NCBI GenBank assembly: GCA_015180985.1
Contig: CP054185.1
Coordinates: 3,099,225-3,163,224, forward strand
From: Flammeovirgaceae bacterium
GTDB lineage: Bacteria > Bacteroidota > Bacteroidia > Cytophagales > Cyclobacteriaceae
Length of the DNA: 64,000 bases
Direction of reading: 5' to 3'
The position numbers were made by a program, and so were the translations under genes. Each line of letters begins with the position of its first letter. The stretch's first letter is position 1. Positions 18,070 to 27,277 of the stretch are shown here, piece by piece. The notes under the pieces were generated by a model. The model did no database searches. It was not told where the DNA came from and saw only the letters and a program-made list of their open reading frames with translations.

Positions 18070-19326
18070 ATGCGTGCAGCGGTTTTATTCGGGTTGTTGC
18101 TTGTGATAAGGGTGGCAGTAGCCAATTACATCTTTATACCCATGGACGAGCGGCAGGCCAACCACCTGAAGGCCTATGGCATCGCCTACTGGATTTTACG
18201 CTCCGAAACCGAGGTTGACTGGCTGCTGAATTACCGGGGAGGCAGCTTTATGTGCCAGTATCACCCGGCCATCCAGAACGAACTGGTGGTGCGCGGGGTT
18301 AGTTTTGAAATCATCTCTTCTGCCCAGGCCAACCAAATCATCAGCGAGATTGCCAGCCCAGCCCTGAACTACGACATAATGAAACTGGAAAAGTACCCGC
18401 GCATTGCCGTGTACTCGCCAAAAACTGCTCAGCCATGGGATGATGCCGTTACCCTGGTGCTGAACTATGCCGAGATACCGTATGATGTTGTTTATGATGA
18501 TGAAGTACTGGCCGGCATGTTGCCGAAATACGACTGGCTGCACCTGCACCACGAAGATTTTACCGGCCAGTATGGAAAATTTTACAACTCGTTTGGCCAT
18601 ATGCCCTGGTATATTGAGCAGCAAAAGGAAGCCGAAGAGATGGCCCGTAAACACGGGTTTCATAAAGTATCGCAACTGAAACTGGCGGTGGCAAAAAAGA
18701 TAAAAGAGTTTGTGGCCGGTGGCGGTTTTATGTTTGCCATGTGCTCAGCCACCGACAGCTACGATATTGCCCTGGCAGCCGAAGGTATTGACATCTGCGA
18801 GCGTATGTACGATGGCGACCCGGCCGACCCGCGCGCGCAGGAGAAACTTGACTTTGAACGTACGCTGGCCTTTGCCGATTTCAAGCTGGTGCGCGACCCC
18901 TACCAATATGAATTTTCCAATATTGACAACCAACCGCACGAGCGCGGGCTGCGACAGGATAATGACTACTTTACATTGTTTGAATTCTCAGCCAAGTGGG
19001 ACCCGATACCTACCATGCTCACCCAAAATCACTCAAAAGTGATTAAAGGATTTTTCGGACAGACCACCGGCTTTAAAAAGCACCTCATCAAACCCGATGT
19101 AGTGATTATGGCCGAGAACAAAGAAATAAAAGAAGCCAAATACCTGCATGGCGTTTTAGGCAAAGGATTCTGGACGTTTTATGGCGGCCACGACCCGGAA
19201 GATTACCAGCACCAGGTAGGCGAAGAACATACCGACCTGAACCAGCACCCCAATTCTGCCGGATACAGGCTTATTCTGAACAATGTGCTGTTCCCTGCGG
19301 CAAAAAAGAAAAAGCAGAAAACCTGA
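18070..19326 (+). CDS. Exported protein of a conserved Bacteroidota family, possible class I amidotransferase-like fold
   Basis: About 418 residues from the ATG at 18070, which opens a signal peptide (MRAAVLFGLLLVIRVAVA) before NYIFIPMDERQ. I recall that close relatives are often labelled asparagine synthetase B, but I see no synthetase motif. What is visible is IAVYSPK (start of a Rossmann-like strand), LHLHHEDFTGQYG, and GGGFMFAMCSATDSYD (~225-240), which looks like a nucleophile elbow with Cys as in amidotransferase/ThuA/DJ-1 folds. A His-rich end (FYGGHDPEDYQHQVGEEHTD) could bind metal. The location is periplasmic or extracellular. The function is unknown and the common label is probably wrong. 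Confidence 0.7.
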   Translation: MRAAVLFGLLLVIRVAVANYIFIPMDERQANHLKAYGIAYWILRSETEVDWLLNYRGGSFMCQYHPAIQNELVVRGVSFEIISSAQANQIISEIASPALNYDIMKLEKYPRIAVYSPKTAQPWDDAVTLVLNYAEIPYDVVYDDEVLAGMLPKYDWLHLHHEDFTGQYGKFYNSFGHMPWYIEQQKEAEEMARKHGFHKVSQLKLAVAKKIKEFVAGGGFMFAMCSATDSYDIALAAEGIDICERMYDGDPADPRAQEKLDFERTLAFADFKLVRDPYQYEFSNIDNQPHERGLRQDNDYFTLFEFSAKWDPIPTMLTQNHSKVIKGFFGQTTGFKKHLIKPDVVIMAENKEIKEAKYLHGVLGKGFWTFYGGHDPEDYQHQVGEEHTDLNQHPNSAGYRLILNNVLFPAAKKKKQKT

Positions 19327-19341
19327 TTGACTGCCAGTTGT

Positions 19342-19349
19342 TATCTTTG
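19342..19349 (+). promoter_or_regulatory. -7 element 4 nt before the lipoprotein ATG
   Basis: TATCTTTG is followed by ACAG and the ATG at 19354. By the -12 to -5 placement of the box, transcription would begin at the ATG itself. Confidence 0.5.
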
Positions 19350-19353
19350 ACAG

Positions 19354-19731
19354 ATGCCACTACCATTAATTGTACTCATTGGCAGTTTTGCCCTCCTTCA
19401 ATCGTGCCAACCGACAAAGCCGATTAAACAATCTTCTTTTGAAAATTTTATCCAAACCCAATTACCCGGTTCTGTTTTAGTCTATAATGAATCAAAAGAC
19501 ATTGCGTTGTGTATTGCAGAAAATGCGGAACCCGCAACAGGTCGGAAAGACTACCTTGTTGTTGAAGCGGCCTCCCGAAAAATAATAACACGGGGCTCTT
19601 TTTTGCCGGGTTACATCAAATGGCTTAACGATAATGAACTGGAAGTTGTTGACTCTCCGGGTATTATAAAAGATACAGAACCAGAAAACATACACAGGAA
19701 AATCATCAGCGTACAGACAAGAAAACCCTGA
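19354..19731 (+). CDS. Small lipoprotein, function unknown
   Basis: A 125-residue protein with a lipoprotein signal peptide ending in the lipobox LLQSC (Cys18). The mature part has no motif I know; it contains YNESKDIALCIAENAEP and a segment LVVEAASRKIITRGSFLPGYIKW that reads like a beta-rich fold. It ends 5 nt before the large propeller gene, suggesting one transcript. Possibly an accessory of that secreted protein, but this is inferred from position only. Confidence 0.65.
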   Translation: MPLPLIVLIGSFALLQSCQPTKPIKQSSFENFIQTQLPGSVLVYNESKDIALCIAENAEPATGRKDYLVVEAASRKIITRGSFLPGYIKWLNDNELEVVDSPGIIKDTEPENIHRKIISVQTRKP

Positions 19732-19736
19732 ACACG

Positions 19737-22700
19737 ATGTCATTCAATAAAATCATTTTACTAACAACTGCATTTTGTGTTTCCATTCTGGGGGTTATTT
19801 ATTTTAATCCGCTTAACAATGCAGCAGGTGTTTCAGTAAACAACAAAGAAACTGCTGAAGACCATGTGGATGCTCCTGAACAGTTTATACTTTTCCACAG
19901 AGGCATACGCACAAGGGAGAGCCAGGATAAACCCGGCTATCAGCAGGGTTATAAGATAAAAGAGCTACTGAAAGCCAAAACCGAGGCCGCACGCAAAAAA
20001 GCCGGCCGCCAGCAAAGCAATGGTGTATTGGCATGGACCGAACGCGGACCTGCCAACGTGCCGGGCCGTACCCGTGGACTGATAGTTGACCCGATTGACC
20101 CACAGCGCAACACGTGGTATGCCGGCTCGGTGGCCGGAGGCATCTGGAGAACCACCAATGCCGGCCAGAGCTGGACGCTGCTTACTCCGGATTTACCCAA
20201 CCTGGCTACCACCGTTATCGCCATGGCCGAATCAAACAATAACATTATGTACTGCGGTACAGGCGAAGGATTTGGTAATGTAGATGGCGTAAATGGCAAC
20301 GGTATATTTAAATCAACCGATCGGGGTATTACCTGGACTTACCTTCCATCTACCGCTGGCTTCAATGATGTAAATCGGCTAATTATCGATCCGGCCGATG
20401 CCGATGTTGTAATTGTTGCTACCAACAACGGCATTTACCGTACCACCAATGGCGGAACCAGTTGGACGCAGACTTCAACGCTTTCGTTTATTCAGGATTT
20501 AAAGGCCACGCCCGGTAATTTTAACATTCAGTATGCTACCCGTAACGGCTTTGGCGTGCTCAAATCTACCGATGGCGGGCAAACCTGGTCCGCATCAAAC
20601 ACCGGGATGAACATAACCGGCCGCGTGGAGATTGCGGTATCACCGGTAAACCCTAACCGAATATTTGCCAGCACTGAGGGTAGCCTTTCGGGCACCAATT
20701 CTGATTTATACATGTCGGATAATGGCGGAACAAGCTGGTCACTGGTTGATGTAACCTTTAACGGAACCGGTGTTAACTTTTTGGGCGGACAAGGCTGGTA
20801 TGATAACACCATTGCCTGCGATCCGTTTAATGCGAACATTGTTTATTATGGCGGTGTAAATCTTTTTCGCACCCAACTAACGGGGGGCTCAACCAGCGTG
20901 GGCTCCTATTCGCTGCAACAAAATGCCACACAAAGTTTTATGGAACTGGTCACGTTTACCGGGGCTTCCAACGGCAACTTTCAGGTAGGGCCGCAGGCCA
21001 ATTCCATATCAGTGGAACTCCGCTTCGGGCCGGGCAAATCACAGAAAGCACACCGGTTCTTGGTCCCTGAAGGAGCCACTTCAGGTGTGCCCGAAGCAAA
21101 TTATTCTTACACCGATTACGTAGATGTTCCTTTTGAAGTTTGGGATATTACAAACAACCGGCAACTGATGGTTTCTTTCCGCGACCAGGGCCGTGACGGC
21201 CAATTCAACCTGATCAACTTCAATACAGATGGCACAGCCCTTCAGCAAAGCCGCGAGTATGTTTATGTAAATAACGTAACCTATAATGCTTCAGCGCCAA
21301 GCCCCAGCATTGCAGTTAATGGAGGGCAGGTATTCAATATGATGTACAACATCTGGCCTTACCTGGCCGAGGGAAAATCGTGGCCGGGTGATGTAGTTGA
21401 GTCGCAATTGAGGTTTTTGTTTACGTCCGTTCCTAAACTTAATGCCTCCACCATAACCGTTTCGGATGCGTACAACCAGTTCGATGGTAAAAACCGTTTC
21501 CAGACTTTTGGGGTGGATATGCACCCTGATCAACACAATATTGTAATCATCCCCATGTCCGGAAGCACCTACAAAATTTTGGTAGCCAACGATGGCGGAT
21601 TATTCGTTTCGAATACCTCCTCATCGCCAGGCATCGCACAAGGTAACTGGACGATGGCGGGCAACACGTACAACACCAGCCAGTTTTACGGTGCTGACAA
21701 ACGGCCCGGCAAAGACGAATATTTTGGTGGTATGCAGGATAACGGCACGTGGAAATCACCAGCCAACACAGTCGCATCCGCCACTACCAACTACGTGTTT
21801 AACCTGGGCGGTGATGGGTTTGAAGTATTGTGGCACAGCCTGGACGACCAGAAACTGATTGGCGGCTCGCAGTTTAATAATTTCTCCAGGTCGACCAATG
21901 GTGGCAACAGTTGGACGCCCGCAACATCAGGCATTACCGGAACATCGCCCTTTATTTCAAAGCTTGCCAACTCCAAGCTCAACCCCGAAACGATTTTTAC
22001 GGTAACCTCATCAGGAGTTTTCCGGTCAACCAACTTTGGCACCAGTTGGACACTCACCCCGATAACCGAAAAATGGGGCGCCAGTACATTTCTCGATGTA
22101 GAGGTTTCACAGGCCAATGCCAACATTGTATGGGCCGGCAGCGGCATGTCGGCCACACGAAACTTACACGTATCAACCAATGGCGGACTTTCCTTTACCC
22201 TAACAAACAACTTCACGGATGTCACTCTGGGCACCATCAGCAAACTGGCATCGCATCCGTTTGAACCGAACACGGCCTATGCCCTGTTCTCCTTTGCTGA
22301 TGCACCAAAAGTGCTGCGCACGACCGATCTGGGCCAAACCTGGCAGGATATTTCCGGCTTCGGCAACAATGCTGAGAGCAGTACCGGGTTCCCTGATGTT
22401 GCCGTGTATTGCCTGTACGTAAGGCCCGATAATCCGAACATCATCTGGGTAGGTTCTGAAATTGGCATTATTGAGTCCCTGGATAACGGCCAAACGTGGG
22501 CCCTGATTGATGAATTTCCAAAAGTTTCCGTGTGGGATATGAAAGGCCAGGACGACCAGGTAGTAATTGCCACTCACGGCCGCGGCATCTGGACAGCTAC
22601 GATTGATGCCCTGCAAACTCCTTTCAAAAAGCCTGAGGTAGTTGCATCAGGAACTTCGCCCCAAGAGGACCTAAAACTGAAAGTAAAAGTGGAGGAAAAC

Positions 22701-23672
22701 TTCGACAGCGTACAGGTTTTTGCGGGAGCAACAAAAATAGGTAGTCTGCCGGCCACCGTTCCTTCCGAAATAGTCCTTAGCGTTTCTGACCTGACCCCGG
22801 GAAACAAGGACTTAAAACTAATTGGTTTCAAGGGTAACGGCCCGGTACATTCGATAACCTATCCACTGAACCACCTCGATATACTGTCGTTGGAAGACAC
22901 CTATTCAACGTATTTCAAAACTACATCGGATTTAACCGTTACCGGACTTTCGTTGCAAACCACACCGGGTGGCAACAACAACGAACGCAGTAACCTGCAA
23001 ACACAACATAGTTACGTAAATAATTTTGAATATCAGTTAATCATCCGGCACCCGGTAAAAGTAAATGCCGCCTCACCGCTTCTTCACTATCGCGATATCG
23101 CCATTGTTGAGCCGGTTAACGATTATGTGGTAGTTGAAGCAACTACCAACGGATTGGACTGGATTGCCCTGGCTCCAGCCTACGATGCCGCCCATGATCC
23201 GGCCTGGCTTTCGGCATATACGGCCGGCCAGCCGGGAAATAAATCGATGTTTGTTGATCATGTAATTGACCTTACTGAAACATTTAACGATGGTGATGAG
23301 GTGCTCATCCGTTTTCGTATAAAAACCAGTCCAACCACCAATGCATGGGGATGGGCCATTGATTTTGTGAACATACAGATGGCGCCCACCGGCATAGAAA
23401 ATCCTGAAACCGTTGTTCAGCAATTCAGCCTGTACCCGAATCCGGCTAATGATTTTATAACGGCTGCGTTTGAATTGAAACAACGTTCGTATGTAAACCT
23501 GAAAGTTATTGATCCGACCGGCAAATTGTTAACTCAGCAAAACCTGGGGCAAAAGCCTGCCGGAAAACATGAGCAAAGCCTTGAATTGGGTAACCGGCCT
23601 GATGGAGTTTACTTTTTTTTATTACAAACTTCCGGAGGCACCTCAAGCTCTAAATTTGTCATTAAAAAATAA
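19737..23672 (+). CDS. Large secreted sortilin/BNR-propeller protein with T9SS type A sorting domain
   Basis: A 1311-residue protein with an N-terminal signal (hydrophobic residues ~7-25). Residues ~105-330 and ~630-960 carry many BNR/VPS10-type repeats: S.DGG.TW, STNGGNSWT, RTTDLGQTW. These build beta-propellers like those in sortilins and xyloglucanases. A carbohydrate-binding or immunoglobulin-like part follows (~970-1200), then a type A sorting domain (LYPNPANDFITAAFEL ... GVYFFLLQTSGG). No catalytic Asp pair is evident, so the role may be binding. It ends on a TAA that abuts the convergent miaE stop. Confidence 0.87.
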   Translation: MSFNKIILLTTAFCVSILGVIYFNPLNNAAGVSVNNKETAEDHVDAPEQFILFHRGIRTRESQDKPGYQQGYKIKELLKAKTEAARKKAGRQQSNGVLAWTERGPANVPGRTRGLIVDPIDPQRNTWYAGSVAGGIWRTTNAGQSWTLLTPDLPNLATTVIAMAESNNNIMYCGTGEGFGNVDGVNGNGIFKSTDRGITWTYLPSTAGFNDVNRLIIDPADADVVIVATNNGIYRTTNGGTSWTQTSTLSFIQDLKATPGNFNIQYATRNGFGVLKSTDGGQTWSASNTGMNITGRVEIAVSPVNPNRIFASTEGSLSGTNSDLYMSDNGGTSWSLVDVTFNGTGVNFLGGQGWYDNTIACDPFNANIVYYGGVNLFRTQLTGGSTSVGSYSLQQNATQSFMELVTFTGASNGNFQVGPQANSISVELRFGPGKSQKAHRFLVPEGATSGVPEANYSYTDYVDVPFEVWDITNNRQLMVSFRDQGRDGQFNLINFNTDGTALQQSREYVYVNNVTYNASAPSPSIAVNGGQVFNMMYNIWPYLAEGKSWPGDVVESQLRFLFTSVPKLNASTITVSDAYNQFDGKNRFQTFGVDMHPDQHNIVIIPMSGSTYKILVANDGGLFVSNTSSSPGIAQGNWTMAGNTYNTSQFYGADKRPGKDEYFGGMQDNGTWKSPANTVASATTNYVFNLGGDGFEVLWHSLDDQKLIGGSQFNNFSRSTNGGNSWTPATSGITGTSPFISKLANSKLNPETIFTVTSSGVFRSTNFGTSWTLTPITEKWGASTFLDVEVSQANANIVWAGSGMSATRNLHVSTNGGLSFTLTNNFTDVTLGTISKLASHPFEPNTAYALFSFADAPKVLRTTDLGQTWQDISGFGNNAESSTGFPDVAVYCLYVRPDNPNIIWVGSEIGIIESLDNGQTWALIDEFPKVSVWDMKGQDDQVVIATHGRGIWTATIDALQTPFKKPEVVASGTSPQEDLKLKVKVEENFDSVQVFAGATKIGSLPATVPSEIVLSVSDLTPGNKDLKLIGFKGNGPVHSITYPLNHLDILSLEDTYSTYFKTTSDLTVTGLSLQTTPGGNNNERSNLQTQHSYVNNFEYQLIIRHPVKVNAASPLLHYRDIAIVEPVNDYVVVEATTNGLDWIALAPAYDAAHDPAWLSAYTAGQPGNKSMFVDHVIDLTETFNDGDEVLIRFRIKTSPTTNAWGWAIDFVNIQMAPTGIENPETVVQQFSLYPNPANDFITAAFELKQRSYVNLKVIDPTGKLLTQQNLGQKPAGKHEQSLELGNRPDGVYFFLLQTSGGTSSSKFVIKK

Positions 23673-24284
23673 TCAGTGCATCCGGTCGGGGCGGACTTTC
23701 AGGTGGCGGATAATCTCCGCTTCCTGTTCAAGCAATTCGCGCCAGCGCCTGTCTACTTCGGCAGCGGGGCGGTATTGCCTGGCTAATGAAAGAAAGTTTT
23801 TGTAATGACCCGCTTCGGATACCATCAGTTCATAATAAAATTCCGAAAGGGCTTTATCCGGTATGTTTTTCCATAACATTTTAAACCGCTCGCAACTGCG
23901 CGCTTCAATCAGCGCATTCAGCAGCAGTTTTTCAACCAGTTGTTCTTCGCGGCTACCTCCTTTGCGGATAATTTTCTGAAGAGCCTCCACGTATTCGTCC
24001 TTGCGTTGCCTGCCCAGCGGCAGTTTCCGTTTCTTCAATTCATCTACCACCCGTTCAAAGTGATTCCACTCTTCAGCAACCACCGGGGTTAGCACTTCAA
24101 CCAGTTTTTCTTTATCCGGGTATTGAACGATAAGCGAAATGCATGACGATGCCGCCTTCTGTTCGCAGTAGGCATGATCAACAAGTACATCGTGTATATT
24201 CTTACCGGCCATATCGGCCCAGCGTGGATCGGTGGGCAATTCCAACCCAAGTGTGTATTTATCCTTAGCGGTTTTCTTAGTCAT
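23673..24284 (-). CDS. miaE: tRNA 2-methylthio-N6-isopentenyladenosine hydroxylase
   Basis: A ferritin-like diiron enzyme that hydroxylates ms2i6A37 in tRNA. About 203 residues from the ATG at 24284 (MTKKTAKDKY); an upstream start would add nine residues with no support. Iron ligands are visible as EEWNHF (~80), EARSCERF (~134-141) and SEAGHY (~163-168), with EQKAASSCI providing the first Glu. The gene starts inside the end of the putative porin gene (8-nt overlap) and converges with the propeller gene at zero spacing. The LpxK-porin-miaE order suggests one transcript. Confidence 0.9.
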   Translation of the reverse strand: MTKKTAKDKYTLGLELPTDPRWADMAGKNIHDVLVDHAYCEQKAASSCISLIVQYPDKEKLVEVLTPVVAEEWNHFERVVDELKKRKLPLGRQRKDEYVEALQKIIRKGGSREEQLVEKLLLNALIEARSCERFKMLWKNIPDKALSEFYYELMVSEAGHYKNFLSLARQYRPAAEVDRRWRELLEQEAEIIRHLKVRPDRMH

Positions 24285-26184
24285 AAAACGACCAGTCAAA
24301 TCCAAAATCAACTACGTTGCGCACACCCGGATAACCAGGCGTAGGTACCGGGCCTGTGTTGCTGAAAGCCTTAAATAAATTATGGTACCGTAAAAAAATA
24401 CGGCCACGCAGCACCTTGGCATTCAGAAAGACATCAATCACGGGGAAATCGGGTGCTTTAACTTCTTTTTGCTGATAGAACTGCTGAATAACGGGGTCAT
24501 AACCGTATGCATAATATGTAGACTTCCAATGAGCATCCACCCCAACCTGAAAATCGAAATTGCCGCCAAACCAGATATTTGAATAGGCCAACTGGCTGTT
24601 TACAAAAAGACGCGGCACCTGAATCGCATCACCGGCATTCTCAAGCACTTCTGTATAAATACCCGTAACATTAAAGGACAGATTTTTTATTACCGTAGCA
24701 GTTAGCCGCAGTTCCGGATTGATCAGGGTCTGAAATCCTTCGGTTTGAATCGGTAACACGGTCTGATCAATACCGTAATCACCTTTCTTAAAGAAGACCA
24801 GATTCCGAAAGGTGCTTAAGCTGACACCGGGATAGAAACCCAATCGCCTCGACTTAACAATCAGGTTGCCTTTTATCCGGCTGGCTTCAGTATTATTAAA
24901 ATTATTCATCCACACATCATGACTGCCCCGGTAGGCCTGTTGCAAGAAGGAGGGTGAGTAAACTGACCGCTCGATAGAAGTTTCAAACCACCGGGATTGA
25001 ATGGCTGCGTTAATCCGGTAGCGATCGTCAAGCATCCATTCGGCCTGTCCAAAAACCTTTACCCACGATTTCACATCCACTATCATCCGGCCGCCTACAT
25101 AAAACTCGGTGCCTGTGGTTGGCCAATAAAAATAATCTTCGTTGAAGTATTTGTAGTTCATTGCAAAGTTTCTGAATGTAACAAACCCGTTGTAGAAAAT
25201 TTTAAGTACATTTCCTTTAACACCCAGTTCGTTTCGAAGAGTATTAAACTTGACCTGGTCTTTCGTGGTGGCGCTATCCACTACAACGGCATCAAAAAAA
25301 ACAGTTCCGTTTGGCTCGGTACCGTCAAGAAACTGGTTACGCTGACGGTGGCTGTCAAACTGATGATACAGTTGAAACGCGTTACCCAGTTTATACTGAT
25401 GGTACAGGTGATAATTTCTTCGCAAATCGTTGCTCTCGGCATTTTCAAGCCAGGGTTGGGCATTGATCTTGAATAAGTCTTCAACAACATATGTACTATC
25501 CAGCTTTACTCCGCCATATTCAAAAACCCGGTGATACATTCGTCTGAAATTCGCCAGCAGCACATACGAACTGTCTCTGCTGTGATAACTTAAAAAGATA
25601 TCATAATAATTACTTCTTACATTCCTGTCGCCCTTACCTTGTCGCTGTACCTGTTTATCAATAAATAATCCGTTGAAGGAAAAACCAAAATTCAGGCGGG
25701 GATTGATATTGCGGCTGTAGGTTACATGTGTAACCGAGCGGCCTTTACCACCTAATATAACGTGCATGTTGGAGTAAGGTGAACGGGTGTTGAAATACAA
25801 CGGTACCTCAGTATTCCAATACAAATTATAGGAATCAAATCCTGAACGGGCGCCAATTGTTTCAGCGGGCCCGCCATAGATTGGGGTTATGGCTGTACCT
25901 ATATTTCCGAGGTCCTGATACATATTTTCGTACCAATCAACATACCCAAAGCGGTGAAAATTACGGATGACTGTGTCAATCGGGTAGGTTTGCCAACGGT
26001 TGTAAAAAATTTCATCCCTGGTAAAAAACCGTGAAGTTGTCGGTCCGTAAATCTGCCGGGTGGTGTCGTCAATAATGCGGGAGCCAACGCGCGGACGTTC
26101 CTCTTCTTCCTGCGCCAGAACTGCGCAGGGGATGACCATCAGCCCCACTACCATTAAACCAAAAAATTTATTGCGGAGTTGCAC
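24277..26184 (-). CDS. Putative outer-membrane porin of Bacteroidota
   Basis: A 635-residue protein with a signal peptide (cleaved after VLA, before QEEEE). The mature N-terminus (IYGPTTSRFF...) and the following strands match the family often called putative porin in Bacteroidota. Alternating hydrophobic strands, many aromatic residues and a terminal segment ending DFSFYD-like (VDFGFDWSFYD) fit an outer-membrane barrel. Its start overlaps the lpxK end by 17 nt and its end overlaps miaE by 8 nt, so it is in one operon with both. The transported substrate is unknown. Confidence 0.8.
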   Translation of the reverse strand: MQLRNKFFGLMVVGLMVIPCAVLAQEEEERPRVGSRIIDDTTRQIYGPTTSRFFTRDEIFYNRWQTYPIDTVIRNFHRFGYVDWYENMYQDLGNIGTAITPIYGGPAETIGARSGFDSYNLYWNTEVPLYFNTRSPYSNMHVILGGKGRSVTHVTYSRNINPRLNFGFSFNGLFIDKQVQRQGKGDRNVRSNYYDIFLSYHSRDSSYVLLANFRRMYHRVFEYGGVKLDSTYVVEDLFKINAQPWLENAESNDLRRNYHLYHQYKLGNAFQLYHQFDSHRQRNQFLDGTEPNGTVFFDAVVVDSATTKDQVKFNTLRNELGVKGNVLKIFYNGFVTFRNFAMNYKYFNEDYFYWPTTGTEFYVGGRMIVDVKSWVKVFGQAEWMLDDRYRINAAIQSRWFETSIERSVYSPSFLQQAYRGSHDVWMNNFNNTEASRIKGNLIVKSRRLGFYPGVSLSTFRNLVFFKKGDYGIDQTVLPIQTEGFQTLINPELRLTATVIKNLSFNVTGIYTEVLENAGDAIQVPRLFVNSQLAYSNIWFGGNFDFQVGVDAHWKSTYYAYGYDPVIQQFYQQKEVKAPDFPVIDVFLNAKVLRGRIFLRYHNLFKAFSNTGPVPTPGYPGVRNVVDFGFDWSFYD

Positions 26185-27211
26185 GTTTTAAATAGTCCAG
26201 TACCAGCGTATCAAAATCCTTACCATTTCGGATAATCTCCATTTCAATAGGCAGGTAAAAAAGATTAAGCTTACCGGCCCAGAAACGGTTATTATTAGCA
26301 ATCAGTTTAACAACATCCTTCTCGGTAGTAAGTACCGAAACAGGTTTAGTTTGCTTCGAAATAAAGTTTACTATTTTTCTCAACTCTGCTGTTGAATAGT
26401 TGTGGTGATCGCGAAACCGGAAATGATGAAGGAGTGTAAAATTTTTTACAACATAATTTTCCAGCACCATGGGATTGGCTATTCCTGAAACAAGCACAAC
26501 ATCAGGTATAAAAGTACCCGCATCAGCAGCAGGTACCGGCTCGCCATAGCGTATAGTTGAAAAAAATACCGGCCGGTGAGCAACTGTGTGAATGGCATTT
26601 TCCATTATCATCATCTGCTCTTCCGAAATGTCATGCGGGCATTTGGTTACTATAATCACATTGGCACGCAACGCACCTTCCCTGCCCTCGCGCAGGCGTC
26701 CGTACGGCAGCACATGGTCCGCATAAAAAGGACGATGGTAGTCTGTCAATAAAATCATAAATCCTGGCGTTACCCTGCGGTGCTGCAGGGCATCATCCAG
26801 CACAATAACTCCAACCTCCGGATGTTCCTGCAAAATATGCGGAATGGCGAAGGCCCGATCTTCGCACACGGTAACAACAATCTGGTTGCCGTATTTTGAA
26901 AATAGCTGCATGGGTTCATCACCAATGGTAGCAGGTGTATCCTGTTTACCGGCAAAGCGCAGGCCGCTGCTTTTACGTCCATATCCCCTGCTTAAAGTGG
27001 CTACCTTTACCCGGGATGAAAGCAGGCGGATGAGGTGCTCAACCATGGGTGTTTTACCGGTCCCTCCTACGGCCAGGTTACCGATGCCGATTATCGGAAA
27101 ATCAAACCGGGCCGAAGGCTTCAACTGGCGATCGTACAGGCTGTTACGAATACTGGTTACCACATCGTACAACATGGCCAGCGGAAGCAGAAGAAACTTA
27201 AAAACCGACAT
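26168..27211 (-). CDS. lpxK: Tetraacyldisaccharide 4'-kinase
   Basis: Inner-membrane kinase that phosphorylates the 4' position of lipid A disaccharide. About 347 residues from the ATG at 27211 (MSVFKFLLLP), which gives the expected N-terminal membrane helix; a further-upstream start adds 20 residues and seems less likely. The P-loop is NLAVGGTGKTP with the following EHLIRLL, and the conserved LSRGYGRKS and DDALQHR segments follow. First gene of an operon with the putative porin and miaE. Divergent from the NIF3-like gene. Confidence 0.95.
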   Translation of the reverse strand: MSVFKFLLLPLAMLYDVVTSIRNSLYDRQLKPSARFDFPIIGIGNLAVGGTGKTPMVEHLIRLLSSRVKVATLSRGYGRKSSGLRFAGKQDTPATIGDEPMQLFSKYGNQIVVTVCEDRAFAIPHILQEHPEVGVIVLDDALQHRRVTPGFMILLTDYHRPFYADHVLPYGRLREGREGALRANVIIVTKCPHDISEEQMMIMENAIHTVAHRPVFFSTIRYGEPVPAADAGTFIPDVVLVSGIANPMVLENYVVKNFTLLHHFRFRDHHNYSTAELRKIVNFISKQTKPVSVLTTEKDVVKLIANNNRFWAGKLNLFYLPIEMEIIRNGKDFDTLVLDYLKRATPQ

Positions 27212-27249
27212 GAAATGCTTTAACTTGAGGACGCATTTAAACACCCTTG

Positions 27250-27257
27250 CAAAAATA
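27250..27257 (-). promoter_or_regulatory. Putative -7 element of the lpxK promoter
   Basis: On the minus strand TATTTTTG fits TAnnTTTG and lies 38 nt before the chosen lpxK ATG. No clear TTG at the -33 position. Confidence 0.4.
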
Positions 27258-27277
27258 CGATTAACCACCACATAGTT

